Below are positions 43,320 through 51,738 of a DNA stretch of 64,000 nucleotides, in pieces. The DNA lies in contig NZ_ALKN02000004.1 in the NCBI RefSeq assembly GCF_000293865.2, forward strand, positions 124,001-188,000, written 5' to 3'. The position numbers were made by a program, and so were the translations under genes. Positions within the stretch are counted from its first letter, which is position 1. The number at the start of each line of letters is the position of its first letter. Below the pieces are notes generated by a model. The model worked only from the letters and a program-made list of their open reading frames with translations, did not search any database and was not told the origin of the DNA. This stretch comes from Limnohabitans sp. Rim28. GTDB lineage: Bacteria > Pseudomonadota > Gammaproteobacteria > Burkholderiales > Burkholderiaceae_C.

Positions 43320-45491
43320 ATGCGTCTTCGTCAAATTGTTTTGTTGCTCTTGCTGGCGCTGGCCATCGGTGCATTGGTGGCGCTGGACTTGGGGCCTTAT
43401 CTGAGCTTTGAACAGCTCAAGGCCAGCCAAGCCAATTTTGACCAGCTTTATGCACAGCAGCCTGTGATGGTGGCCGCCGTTTACTTTGGGGTGTATGTTT
43501 TGGCCACGGCCTTGTCGATTCCGGGCGCGGTGATCATCACCTTGGCGGGCGGGGCCGTGTTCGGCTTGTGGTGGGGCTTGTTGATCGTGTCATTTGCCTC
43601 GACCCTCGGCGCCACCTTGGCTTTCCTGGTTTCGCGCTTTGTGCTGCGCGATTGGGTCGAAGCCCGCTTTGGCCAACGCCTGGCCGACATCAACGCGGGT
43701 GTGGACAAAGAGGGCGCGTTTTACCTGTTCAGTTTGCGCTTGATTCCGGTGGTGCCGTTTTTCTTGATCAACCTGCTCATGGGCCTCACGCGCATGAAGA
43801 CCGTGACGTTTTATGTGGTGAGCCAGATCGGCATGTTGGCCGGCACCGCGGTGTACGTGAATGCAGGCACGCAATTGGCGCAACTGGATTCGGTGCAGGG
43901 CATTTTGAGCCCGGCGCTTTGGGGCAGCTTTCTGCTGCTGGGCATCTTTCCCTTGTTGGCGCGGCGTGTGGTGGCGGTCATCCACCAGCGAAAAGTCTAT
44001 GCCCGTTGGGCCAGCGTGCGCCCCAAGACCTTTGACCGCAACCTGATCGTGATCGGCGGGGGTGCGGCCGGTTTGGTGTCGGCCTACATTGCCGCTGCCG
44101 TCAAAGCCAAAGTGACTTTGATCGAAGCGCACAAGATGGGTGGCGACTGCCTGAATTACGGTTGCGTGCCGAGCAAGGCCTTGATCAAGAGTGCCAAGCT
44201 GGCGCACCAGATGCGCCACGGCGCACAGTACGGCCTGAGCGACACCACGCCCAGCTTCAGTTTCAAGGCGGTGATGCAGCGCGTGCACGGGGTGATCAAG
44301 GCGATCGAGCCGCACGACAGTGTGGCGCGTTACACCGGTTTGGGCGTGGAGGTGCTGCAGGGTTACGGCAAGTTGGTGAACCCGTGGACGGTAGAAGTGA
44401 GCTTGAACAACGGTCAAGTCCAGCGGCTGACCGCACGGAGCATCGTGATTGCCGCGGGGGCACGGCCTGTGGTGCCGCCCTTGCCAGGCTTGGACGACGT
44501 GGGTTATGTCACCAGTGACACGCTGTGGGACGAGTTTGCCAAACTGGACGAGATTCCGAAGCGCATCGTGGTGCTGGGCGGCGGGCCGATTGGCTGCGAG
44601 TTGTCGCAAAGCTTTGCGCGCCTGGGCTCACAGGTCACGCAGCTTGAGATGGGCGACCGCATAATGGCGCGCGAGGACGACGAGGTGTCTGCGCTGGCAC
44701 GCGACGCGCTGCAGGCCGATGGCGTGCAAGTGCTCACTGGGCACAAGGCGCTGCGCTGCGAGCGCCGGGGGGAGGACAAAATTTTGGTGGCCTCCTCACA
44801 AGGCCTTGAGGTGGAAATTGGTTTTGACGCCCTGGTTTGTGCCGTGGGCCGTGTGGCACGCCTGCAAGGCTATGGCCTCGAAGACATCGGCGTGACCACG
44901 CTCCGCAAGAACTTCACCATTGACACCAACGAGTACTTGCAAACGCTGTACCCCAATATTTATGCCGCAGGTGATGTGGCTGGGCCTTACCAGCTCACCC
45001 ATGTGGCCGCGCACCAGGCTTGGTATGCGACCGTGAACGCGCTGTTTGGCGACTTCAAATCCTTCAAGGTGGACTACCGCGTCATCCCGTGGGCCACCTT
45101 CATCGACCCCGAGGTCGCGAGGGTGGGCCTGAACGAGCAAGAGGCCCAAGCCCAAGGCATCGCTTACGAGGTGACCAAGTACGGCATCGACGACCTGGAC
45201 CGGGCCATTGCCGACAGCGAAGCACATGGCTTTGTGAAAGTGCTCACCGTGCCCGGGAAAGACCGCATTTTGGGCGTGACCATCGTGGGCTCGCACGCAG
45301 GCGATTTGCTGGGCGAATACGTGCTGGCCATGAAACATGGCTTAGGGTTGAACAAGATTTTGGGCACCATCCACACCTACCCGACCATGGCCGAGGCCAA
45401 CAAGTATGCGGCCGGTGAATGGAAGCGTGCGCATGCGCCGCAAAAGTTACTGGCCTGGGTGAAAAAGTTCCACGATGGGCGGCGCGGATGA
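43320..45491 (+). CDS. TVP38/TMEM64 (DedA-like) membrane domain fused to a mercuric-reductase-like flavoprotein
   Basis: A 723-residue fusion. Residues 1-235 are a SNARE-associated/TVP38 membrane domain of five or six spans (SIPGAVIITLAGGAVFGLWWG and FSLRLIPVVPFFLINLLMGLTRM are its signatures). From about 240 a pyridine-nucleotide disulfide oxidoreductase follows: FAD motif LIVIGGGAAGLVSAYIAA, redox disulfide GGDCLNYGCVPSK, NAD motif VVLGGGPIGCELSQSFARLG, and dimerisation domain with HTYPTMAEAN. It should be a membrane-tethered oxidoreductase; the substrate is unknown. It overlaps the DUF3047 gene by 4 bases. Confidence 0.9.
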   Translation: MRLRQIVLLLLLALAIGALVALDLGPYLSFEQLKASQANFDQLYAQQPVMVAAVYFGVYVLATALSIPGAVIITLAGGAVFGLWWGLLIVSFASTLGATLAFLVSRFVLRDWVEARFGQRLADINAGVDKEGAFYLFSLRLIPVVPFFLINLLMGLTRMKTVTFYVVSQIGMLAGTAVYVNAGTQLAQLDSVQGILSPALWGSFLLLGIFPLLARRVVAVIHQRKVYARWASVRPKTFDRNLIVIGGGAAGLVSAYIAAAVKAKVTLIEAHKMGGDCLNYGCVPSKALIKSAKLAHQMRHGAQYGLSDTTPSFSFKAVMQRVHGVIKAIEPHDSVARYTGLGVEVLQGYGKLVNPWTVEVSLNNGQVQRLTARSIVIAAGARPVVPPLPGLDDVGYVTSDTLWDEFAKLDEIPKRIVVLGGGPIGCELSQSFARLGSQVTQLEMGDRIMAREDDEVSALARDALQADGVQVLTGHKALRCERRGEDKILVASSQGLEVEIGFDALVCAVGRVARLQGYGLEDIGVTTLRKNFTIDTNEYLQTLYPNIYAAGDVAGPYQLTHVAAHQAWYATVNALFGDFKSFKVDYRVIPWATFIDPEVARVGLNEQEAQAQGIAYEVTKYGIDDLDRAIADSEAHGFVKVLTVPGKDRILGVTIVGSHAGDLLGEYVLAMKHGLGLNKILGTIHTYPTMAEANKYAAGEWKRAHAPQKLLAWVKKFHDGRRG

Positions 45492-46243
45492 ACTTGTTGT
45501 TGAAGCCTGTCCCTGTGCTGCTGGCGCTGGGCATGGTCTGTGCCACCGCATCTGCTTTCGCGCAGAGTCTCTCGCCTTTGGTGCCACCCGATGGCGCTGC
45601 GCCCAGCACTTGGCGCTTTGTGGGCTTTCCCAAGTCCAAGGCCGACATCCCCGCCACCCGCTTCGAGTTGGCCGATGTGCAAGGTGAGCGCGCCCTGAAA
45701 GTCAGCACCCGCGCTTCGTATGGCACCTGGGTACACGACTTGAACAATGCTGAGCCGGGCCGCCTGCAATGGCGTTGGCGTCTGGACCAGCCGCTCACAG
45801 GCGGCAAAGGCCTTGCCGACATCCTGACCAAAGCCGGTGACGACGCGGCGCTCAAAGTGTGTGTGATGTTCGACCACCCGCTGGACCGCGTGCCATTTGT
45901 GGAGCGCACTTTGCTGCGCATCGCACGCAGCGTGAGTGGCGAAGACCTGCCGGCCGCCACGCTGTGCTATGTCTGGGACAGCGTGCACCCTGCTGGCCTG
46001 CAAGGCCCTAACCCTTACACCCCGCGCGTGCGCTTCATCACGCTGCAAGGCAAGGGCGCAGGGCTTGCCCAATGGCAAACCGAAACCCGCGATGTGGCCG
46101 CCGACTTTGCCAAGTTGTTTGCAGAGGAATGGCCTGCAGGGGCGGCGGCGCCCAAAGTGCGTGCGGTGCTGGTCGGGGCTGACAGCGACAACACGGGCGC
46201 TGAAAGCGTGGGCTGGGTGAAGGCACTGACCTGGCTACGCTGA
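45488..46243 (+). CDS. DUF3047 domain-containing secreted protein
   Basis: A 251-residue protein with a clear signal peptide (LLLKPVPVLLALGMVCATASAF, cleavage after AFAQ near residue 26), followed by a beta-rich domain: TWRFVGFPKSKADIPATRFEL, LQWRWRLDQPLTGG and a late CYVWDSVHPAG segment. This matches DUF3047, periplasmic proteins of unknown function. The ATG overlaps the stop of the TVP38-flavoprotein gene, so the two are coupled and may act together at the membrane. Confidence 0.82.
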   Translation: MNLLLKPVPVLLALGMVCATASAFAQSLSPLVPPDGAAPSTWRFVGFPKSKADIPATRFELADVQGERALKVSTRASYGTWVHDLNNAEPGRLQWRWRLDQPLTGGKGLADILTKAGDDAALKVCVMFDHPLDRVPFVERTLLRIARSVSGEDLPAATLCYVWDSVHPAGLQGPNPYTPRVRFITLQGKGAGLAQWQTETRDVAADFAKLFAEEWPAGAAAPKVRAVLVGADSDNTGAESVGWVKALTWLR

Positions 46244-46317
46244 AAGTTGGATGAGCCAGAACCCGTCGCAGGTTTTGCGGGCTGGATGGGTCTGCATCCG
46301 AAAGGATGGGCTCAGTT

Positions 46318-47352
46318 TCAGGCGGCCTTTTTGCCGTACAAGTCATCCAGCAGCGCCAGGCCGTTCGCATATTGGGCTGCACTGCGTTTTTCTTCCTGAC
46401 GTGTCCGCCACTTGCGCAGGGGTTGGCCATCTTGCAATTGCTGCACCAAATAGGGCAACCAGCGGCGCGCGCGATGGGCGGTCACCAAGCTGTGGCTGGC
46501 GTCTGTGATTGCCATGGCGGCCGATTCAGCGCCCTCACCACCGACAAACTGTGCCACCACACTCAAGTTGTCCGAGTCGTCAGGGCTTTGGGCCAGCAAT
46601 TGGAAGCCTGCGGTTTCGAGCAAGTGGCGCAAAGTGGGCCCCGTGAAATACAGCGTGTGTGCCCTGAAAAACATGTAATCCGGCGAGCACAAGCGCGTGG
46701 CGTTGGGCACCTCGATGTACAACAAGCCTTTGGCCTTGAGTTTTCCGCCGATGGTGCGCAAGGCGGCCACGGGTTCAGCCAGATGCTCCAAAACATGGAA
46801 CATCGAAATCAAATCCAAAGAACTCGCGGTTTCGCTGGCCAAGCCTTGCTGCAAGGTGCTGTTGTTGACAGGGATGCCCAGCATGCTTTGGGCATAAGTG
46901 GCATAGCCTGCATGCGGCTCAATGCCCTTGGCCTGAAACCCCAATGTTTGCAAAAGGTACACAAACTCACCACTGCTCGAACCAATGTCCAAGCTGCGCT
47001 GGGATCGGAGGTCGGTGTCCGACCAGCGAGCATCGGTGTTTTGACACAACCACTGCCAACGCCACTGCGCATTGCGGCCGGCACGCAAGACATGGCGCAA
47101 GGCGGGCTGAACAGCTGATTTGTAGGCCTGTCGGTATTGGGTGGCGTACCAGTCGGCCAATTCCTGATCGCTGGGCAGCGGGTCGATGCGGCCCAAACCG
47201 CAACGGTTGCAGGACACGGTGAGCAAGGCGTCACCTGTTTTACCGTCTTTGTTGGCGATGACTTGTGCCGAACGTTCACCGCAGCAAGGGCAGGCTGTGT
47301 GGGCGTTCAGTGGCGTGCCTGTGGCGGTGCTTGTTGGGTCAAAGGTGGTCAT
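46318..47352 (-). CDS. Class I SAM-dependent methyltransferase with N-terminal zinc ribbon
   Basis: A 344-residue methyltransferase. A four-cysteine zinc-ribbon-like N-terminus (CPCCGERS ... CNRCGLGR) precedes the Rossmann core, with motif I SLDIGSSSGEFVYLLQTLG and the HVLEH motif typical of the Methyltransf_23 group. Such proteins often methylate sugars or quinone-like molecules; the substrate here is unknown. ATG at 47352 is used, with a GTG ten codons upstream possible. It does not show the conserved cysteines of ArsM. It stands alone between a convergent DUF3047 gene and the Bug receptor gene. Confidence 0.83.
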   Translation of the reverse strand: MTTFDPTSTATGTPLNAHTACPCCGERSAQVIANKDGKTGDALLTVSCNRCGLGRIDPLPSDQELADWYATQYRQAYKSAVQPALRHVLRAGRNAQWRWQWLCQNTDARWSDTDLRSQRSLDIGSSSGEFVYLLQTLGFQAKGIEPHAGYATYAQSMLGIPVNNSTLQQGLASETASSLDLISMFHVLEHLAEPVAALRTIGGKLKAKGLLYIEVPNATRLCSPDYMFFRAHTLYFTGPTLRHLLETAGFQLLAQSPDDSDNLSVVAQFVGGEGAESAAMAITDASHSLVTAHRARRWLPYLVQQLQDGQPLRKWRTRQEEKRSAAQYANGLALLDDLYGKKAA

Positions 47353-47382
47353 CGGCGCATTGTAATTTGCGTCATTCACCAC

Positions 47383-47399
47383 TTAATTAGGGCAATTAA
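47383..47399. repeat. AT-rich inverted repeat upstream of the methyltransferase gene
   Basis: TTAATT-AGGGC-AATTAA, a perfect 6-base inverted repeat with a 5-base centre, lies 30 bases upstream of the methyltransferase start. It could be an operator or part of its promoter. No further support. Confidence 0.35.
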
Positions 47400-47437
47400 C
47401 CAGGGGCTTTTAAGACCAGAGGGGGCTTTGTGGTGGA

Positions 47438-47476
47438 CGTCTTCGGTGCCCCTGCGCAGGGCGGGCACCGAAGACG
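47438..47476 (-). terminator. Long hairpin after the first Bug receptor gene
   Basis: A perfect 14-bp stem (CGTCTTCGGTGCCC at 47438-47451 with its complement at 47463-47476) closes an 11-base loop, 10 bases downstream of the minus-strand stop codon at 47487. No T-tract follows directly, so it may stabilise the 3' end rather than terminate by itself. Confidence 0.6.
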
Positions 47477-47486
47477 AATGACCAGA

Positions 47487-48458
47487 TCAGTCAGCCGATA
47501 CGCCTGCTTTGCGGATCACCGGGCCCCATTTGTTGATTTCCGATTTCAGGTGGTCTTCCAGGCCTTTGGGCGTCATTTTGTCGACCGTTGGAATTTCAGA
47601 GCTGAGTTCACCCAGGCGCTGCACGATGGATGGTTCGGCCATGGCGGCGCGCATGGCGGTGTTGATCTGGGCCAGCACGGGTGCTGGTGTGCCCTTGGGG
47701 GCGTACATGCCGTGCCAGACCTTGACTTCAAAGCCCTTGAGTCCCTGCTCGTCCAAAGTGGGTACGTTGGGCAATGCTGCCAAACGTTTGGTGGTGGTCA
47801 CTCCGAAGACTTTCACCCGGCCATCTTTGATCATCGGCACAGTTTGCGTGGTCTGGTCACACAGAATGTCCACTTGACCGCCGAGCAGGTCGTTCATGGC
47901 GGGACCGGTGCCCTTGTAAGGGATGGTGTTGATGTTGATGCCAATGGCGCTTTTGAACATCAGGCCGCACAGGTTGGACACGGCGCCAAGGCCTGCGTCG
48001 GCGAGTGAGACTTTGCTTTCATTGGCTTTGACGTACGCAATCAACTCTTGCAGATTATTGGCCGGAATGTCTTTGCGAGCGATCAGTGTCATGGGCACAT
48101 CCAGCACTTGGCCGATGTACTCAAAGTCGTTCAGGGGGTCGAAGTTCAGTTTTTTGTACAAGGCAGGTGACGTGGCCATGCCCATGTGGTGCAAAAAGAT
48201 GGTGTAACCATTGGGTGCGGAGCGCGCTACTTTGGTGGCGCCCACGGTGCCGCCTGCGCCGTTGACGTTTTCAACCACCACCGATTGCCCCAGCGACCTG
48301 CCCATGGGAATGGCCATCATGCGGGCCACGACATCGGTGGGGCCGCCTGCTGCAAAAGGCACCACCAAAGTGATGGGTCGGTTGGGGTAGTTTTGCGCGC
48401 TTGCTGCCGTGCAGGCCAAAGTCAAAGCAACCCAAGCCAATTTAAAAGAAGTTTTCAT
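47487..48458 (-). CDS. Bug family tripartite tricarboxylate transporter substrate-binding protein (1)
   Basis: A 323-residue periplasmic receptor of the Bug/TctC family, greatly expanded in Burkholderiales. The signal peptide (KTSFKLAWVALTLACTAASAQ) is followed by the typical YPNRPITLVVPFAAGGPTDVVARMMA and VENVNGAGGTVGATKVARS segments. It binds a carboxylate-type solute. No TctA/TctB membrane partners are nearby, as is usual for orphan Bug receptors. ATG 48458 has GGAGAC upstream. A second Bug gene lies directly upstream on the same strand. Confidence 0.9.
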   Translation of the reverse strand: MKTSFKLAWVALTLACTAASAQNYPNRPITLVVPFAAGGPTDVVARMMAIPMGRSLGQSVVVENVNGAGGTVGATKVARSAPNGYTIFLHHMGMATSPALYKKLNFDPLNDFEYIGQVLDVPMTLIARKDIPANNLQELIAYVKANESKVSLADAGLGAVSNLCGLMFKSAIGININTIPYKGTGPAMNDLLGGQVDILCDQTTQTVPMIKDGRVKVFGVTTTKRLAALPNVPTLDEQGLKGFEVKVWHGMYAPKGTPAPVLAQINTAMRAAMAEPSIVQRLGELSSEIPTVDKMTPKGLEDHLKSEINKWGPVIRKAGVSAD

Positions 48459-48513
48459 ATTGTCTCCAATGGTGGTGTGAAAAAGTGGCCAATCGTCTTG
48501 GCGGGTAAGGTGA

Positions 48514-49536
48514 TCAGTCGATGGAGGCACCCGATGACTTCACGATTTGCCCCCAACGGACAATGTCGTCGTTTAAAAGTGCCGCAAATTGCTCAGGCGT
48601 TGTGGGGGCGGCCAACTCAACCCCTTGTTGTTCCAGCTTGTCCCGCAGGTCTTTGGCTGCCAAAGTTTTGGCCATGGCTTCGTTGAGCTTGGCAGAAACA
48701 TCGGCAGGCACGCCCGCGGGGCTGAACAAGCCGATCCACAGTGTGCCTGCATAACCGGGCACAGCCTCGGCCAGCGCCGGAACATCGGGCAGGGCCGGCG
48801 AGCGTTTGGGGCTGCTCACGGCCAGAGCTTTGAGCTTGCCGGCCTTGATGTGACTCAATGAGGCGGGCAAGCTGGCAAACACGAAGGGCAATTGACCCCC
48901 CAGCACATCGTTCATGGCCGGTGCGACGCCTTTGTAAGGCACATGTTGCAACTGGATGCTCGCCATGCTGTTGAGCATTTCACCCAGCAAATGGTTGAGC
49001 GTGCCGTTGCCCGCCGAGGCGTATTGCAGCTGGCCCGGTTTGGCCTTGGCTGCAGTGATCAAGTCTTGGACTGTTTTGCCGGCGAAACTGGGGTTGGCCA
49101 ACAAGACATTGGGAACCGAGCCAATCAAGGCGACGGGTTTGAAATCTTTCACAGGGTCAAAGCCGGGGGTTTTGTACAAAGCCGGGTTGATGGCCTGGCT
49201 GCTGCTGATGGTCATCAGCAAGGTGTAGCCGTCTTTGGGGGCTTTGGCCGCAAACTGGGTGCCGATGTTGCCGCCGGCGCCAGGGCGATTCTCGACCGCC
49301 ACGGGCGAGCCCAAAACCTCGGACAACTTTTGGCTGACCAAGCGCCCCACAATGTCATTGGTGCCTCCGGCCGCTTGTGGCACCACCATCAAAATCGGAC
49401 GTTGCGGGTAGGCGGATTGGGCATGTGCACCACCCCAAGCCAGCACCAAGCCAAGGCCGCTCAGCAGTGTTCGGTTCAAAAAGCGTCGGCGATGGACGGG
49501 GTTTTTGCGTGCAAGCGCTTGCGAAAATGAGAACAT
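48514..49536 (-). CDS. Bug family tripartite tricarboxylate transporter substrate-binding protein (2)
   Basis: A 340-residue Bug/TctC receptor. The signal region starts with an arginine-rich stretch (NPVHRRRFLNRTLLSGLGLVL), which looks like a twin-arginine signal. The mature part has YPQRPILMVVPQAAGGTNDIVGRLV and VENRPGAGGNIGTQFAAKA. Its paralogue follows 55 bases downstream, probably in one operon. The genes diverge from the CoA-transferase pair, so their ligand may be a carboxylate used through a CoA thioester. Confidence 0.9.
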   Translation of the reverse strand: MFSFSQALARKNPVHRRRFLNRTLLSGLGLVLAWGGAHAQSAYPQRPILMVVPQAAGGTNDIVGRLVSQKLSEVLGSPVAVENRPGAGGNIGTQFAAKAPKDGYTLLMTISSSQAINPALYKTPGFDPVKDFKPVALIGSVPNVLLANPSFAGKTVQDLITAAKAKPGQLQYASAGNGTLNHLLGEMLNSMASIQLQHVPYKGVAPAMNDVLGGQLPFVFASLPASLSHIKAGKLKALAVSSPKRSPALPDVPALAEAVPGYAGTLWIGLFSPAGVPADVSAKLNEAMAKTLAAKDLRDKLEQQGVELAAPTTPEQFAALLNDDIVRWGQIVKSSGASID

Positions 49537-49721
49537 ATTCGGTCCTGTCAAAGATGTGAAATGCTGATCGAAAGTGCAAAAATGTGCTGCCTTGTGCGCG
49601 ACACCCTTTGGGTCTGATTCGGACGTCATCAGTCTCCAATGTGCCTGTTTCTCGCCACAAGTTTCTGAAAGTACCGATAAGCTCAGACTATGCTCAAGGG
49701 TTGAAAAGGGGTACGCAACAT

Positions 49722-50432
49722 ATGATCAACAAGTTTGTGGATTCAGTCGCAGAGGCGCTGGCCGATACCCCCGATGGGGCCACGGTCATGATCGGCGGCT
49801 TTGGCACGGCCGGCATCCCCGATGAGCTGATTGAGGGTTTGATTGCGCAAGGCGCGCGCGACCTCACCGTGGTCAACAACAATGCAGGCAATGCCGAGCA
49901 GGGCCTGGCCGCTTTGCTCAAAGCCGGTCGGGTGCGCAAAATCATTTGCAGCTTTCCACGCCAAATTGATTCCTATGTTTTTGATGGCCTGTACCGATCG
50001 GGCCAGCTTGAATTGGAGTTGGTACCGCAGGGCAATTTGGCCGAGCGCATTCGGGCCGCGGGCGCAGGCATTGGTGGCTTTTTCACCCCCACGGGTTACG
50101 GGACCGACTTGGCCAAGCACGCCGATGGTTCGCCCAAAGAAACCCGCGAAATCGATGGCCGCATGTACGTCTATGAAACCCCTATTCACGCCGATTTGGC
50201 TTTGATCAAGGCCGAGCGGGGCGACCGCTGGGGCAATCTGACGTACCGCAAGGCAGCGCGCAATTTCGGACCCATCATGGCCATGGCAGCGCGCAAAACC
50301 GTGGCCACAGTGCACGAGCAAGTCGCCTTGGGCCAGCTGGACCCCGAAACGGTGGTCACGCCCGGTATTTTTGTACAAGCGGTGGTCAAAATCGACCGCG
50401 TGGCCACCCAGGCCGGAGGCATCAAGGCATGA
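49722..50432 (+). CDS. 3-oxoacid CoA-transferase subunit A
   Basis: A 236-residue alpha subunit of family I CoA transferases (ScoA/PcaI type): GATVMIGGFGTAGIPDELIEGL near the N-terminus and SFPRQIDSYVFDGLYRSGQLELELVPQG. With subunit B it moves CoA from succinyl-CoA to a 3-oxoacid (3-oxoadipate or acetoacetate). ATG 49722 (MINKFVDSV) is the usual start for the family. It overlaps subunit B by 4 bases. Confidence 0.93.
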   Translation: MINKFVDSVAEALADTPDGATVMIGGFGTAGIPDELIEGLIAQGARDLTVVNNNAGNAEQGLAALLKAGRVRKIICSFPRQIDSYVFDGLYRSGQLELELVPQGNLAERIRAAGAGIGGFFTPTGYGTDLAKHADGSPKETREIDGRMYVYETPIHADLALIKAERGDRWGNLTYRKAARNFGPIMAMAARKTVATVHEQVALGQLDPETVVTPGIFVQAVVKIDRVATQAGGIKA

Positions 50433-51073
50433 CTTACACCCGACGCAGCAAAGACGAACTGGCCGCCCGTGTGGCGCAAGACATTCCCGAAGGCGCCACC
50501 GTGAATTTGGGCATTGGCCAACCCACGTTGGTGGCCAACCACATCCCGGCCAGCCGCGAAGTGCTTTTGCACAGCGAAAACGGCATCTTGGGCATGGGGC
50601 CAGCCCCGGCCAAAGGGCTGGAAGATTACGACCTGATCAATGCGGGCAAGCAACCGGTGACCTTGCTCCCGGGTGGTGCGTTTTTTCACCACGCCGACAG
50701 TTTTGCGATGATGCGCGGCGGTCACCTGGACATCTGTGTGTTGGGGGCTTTTCAAGTCAGCGCCACGGGCGATCTGGCCAACTGGCACACGGGCGAGCCC
50801 GACGCCATTCCGGCCGTGGGTGGTGCCATGGACTTGGCCATCGGGGCCAAGCAAACCTGGGTGATGATGGACCTGCTGACCAAGCAAGGCCAAAGCAAAT
50901 TGGTGCAAGCTTGCAGCTACCCTTTGACCGGCATTGGCTGTGTCAAAAGGGTCTACACCGACTTGGCCACGCTGGCTTGCACGCCCCATGGCCTGGAAGT
51001 CATTGACGTGGTGGATGGCCTGAGTTTGCAAGCCTTGGCTGAGCTGATAGGCTTGCCGCTCAGGGCAGCGTGA
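50429..51073 (+). CDS. 3-oxoacid CoA-transferase subunit B
   Basis: A 214-residue beta subunit with the catalytic glutamate in LLHSENGILGMGP (ENG motif) and the GGHLDICVLGAFQVSATGDLANW block. It completes the CoA transferase with subunit A, and ATGA overlap shows coupling. Succinyl-CoA:3-ketoacid and 3-oxoadipate CoA-transferases cannot be separated here; no other beta-ketoadipate genes are in the window. Confidence 0.93.
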   Translation: MTYTRRSKDELAARVAQDIPEGATVNLGIGQPTLVANHIPASREVLLHSENGILGMGPAPAKGLEDYDLINAGKQPVTLLPGGAFFHHADSFAMMRGGHLDICVLGAFQVSATGDLANWHTGEPDAIPAVGGAMDLAIGAKQTWVMMDLLTKQGQSKLVQACSYPLTGIGCVKRVYTDLATLACTPHGLEVIDVVDGLSLQALAELIGLPLRAA

Positions 51074-51076
51074 CAG

Positions 51077-51098
51077 CAGGGTTTGCCAGCCAACCCTG
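51077..51098 (+). terminator. Weak hairpin after the CoA-transferase genes
   Basis: CAGGGTT and AACCCTG (51077-51083 with 51092-51098) pair around an 8-base loop, just after the subunit B stop. The following sequence has only scattered T residues, so termination here is uncertain. Confidence 0.4.
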
Positions 51099-51104
51099 TC
51101 CTTG

Positions 51105-51680
51105 TTAATTTGGAAAGGGTGCCAGCGCCGGCGCTGCGCCGTCCGGCACGCTGCGGCGCGTGGTGTTCATGACCATGGCCAACAAGCTGTAGTAACCGCA
51201 GTGTGCCGTCATGTCGATGACGCCCTGGTCGCCAAACATCCGATGGGCAGCTGCCCAGGTCACGTCGCTCACCGATTGGTTGTGCAACAACTCTTGCAGG
51301 AAGTCATACACCACGGTCTCTTCGGCCGTCATGTGCGGTGGGCGTCGGCCTTCGGCAATCGCGTTGCAGGTCTCTTCGCTCACACCGGCTTGGATGGCGA
51401 TCGGTTTGTGGATGTGCCATTCCACCGGCTGAGACCAGTGGCGTGCCACCACCAGAACGGCAAATTCCGAGTTGTGCAGACCGACGGTGTTGTCGTAGCG
51501 CAGGTACTCACCCACCTTTTGTAAGCGGCGCATCAGCTCGGGGCTTCGCATCAAAGGCACAAAGGGCCCCGAGAGTTTGCCGCGCGGCCCGCTGACCAAT
51601 TCGTCCACCGCCGCACGCTGTGCCTCGGTCATTTGTTCACGCGGGATTTCGGGCAGGCGGTCTGTTTTGGGGGAGGTCAT
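51105..51680 (-). CDS. Carboxymuconolactone decarboxylase family protein
   Basis: A 191-residue all-helical protein of the CMD/AhpD-like family. The core shows SGPFVPLMRSPELMRRLQKVGEYLRY and FAVLVVARHWSQPVEWHIHKPIA. The CxxC redox motif of AhpD is replaced by EWHIH, which fits the decarboxylase-like branch rather than a peroxidase partner. The exact reaction is unknown. It converges on the CoA-transferase operon. Confidence 0.85.
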   Translation of the reverse strand: MTSPKTDRLPEIPREQMTEAQRAAVDELVSGPRGKLSGPFVPLMRSPELMRRLQKVGEYLRYDNTVGLHNSEFAVLVVARHWSQPVEWHIHKPIAIQAGVSEETCNAIAEGRRPPHMTAEETVVYDFLQELLHNQSVSDVTWAAAHRMFGDQGVIDMTAHCGYYSLLAMVMNTTRRSVPDGAAPALAPFPN

Positions 51681-51738
51681 CGGACGGTCTCTTGGGTTGA
51701 ATGATCAAGCCTCAATTTATCACCTGATCAGACGCACA

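Noticed and set aside
46318..47352. Methyltransferase considered as the missing ArsM of the arsenosugar cluster
   Set aside because: It lacks the arsenic-binding cysteine pattern of ArsM; its cysteines form an N-terminal zinc ribbon, and it lies 6.6 kb away in another transcription unit.
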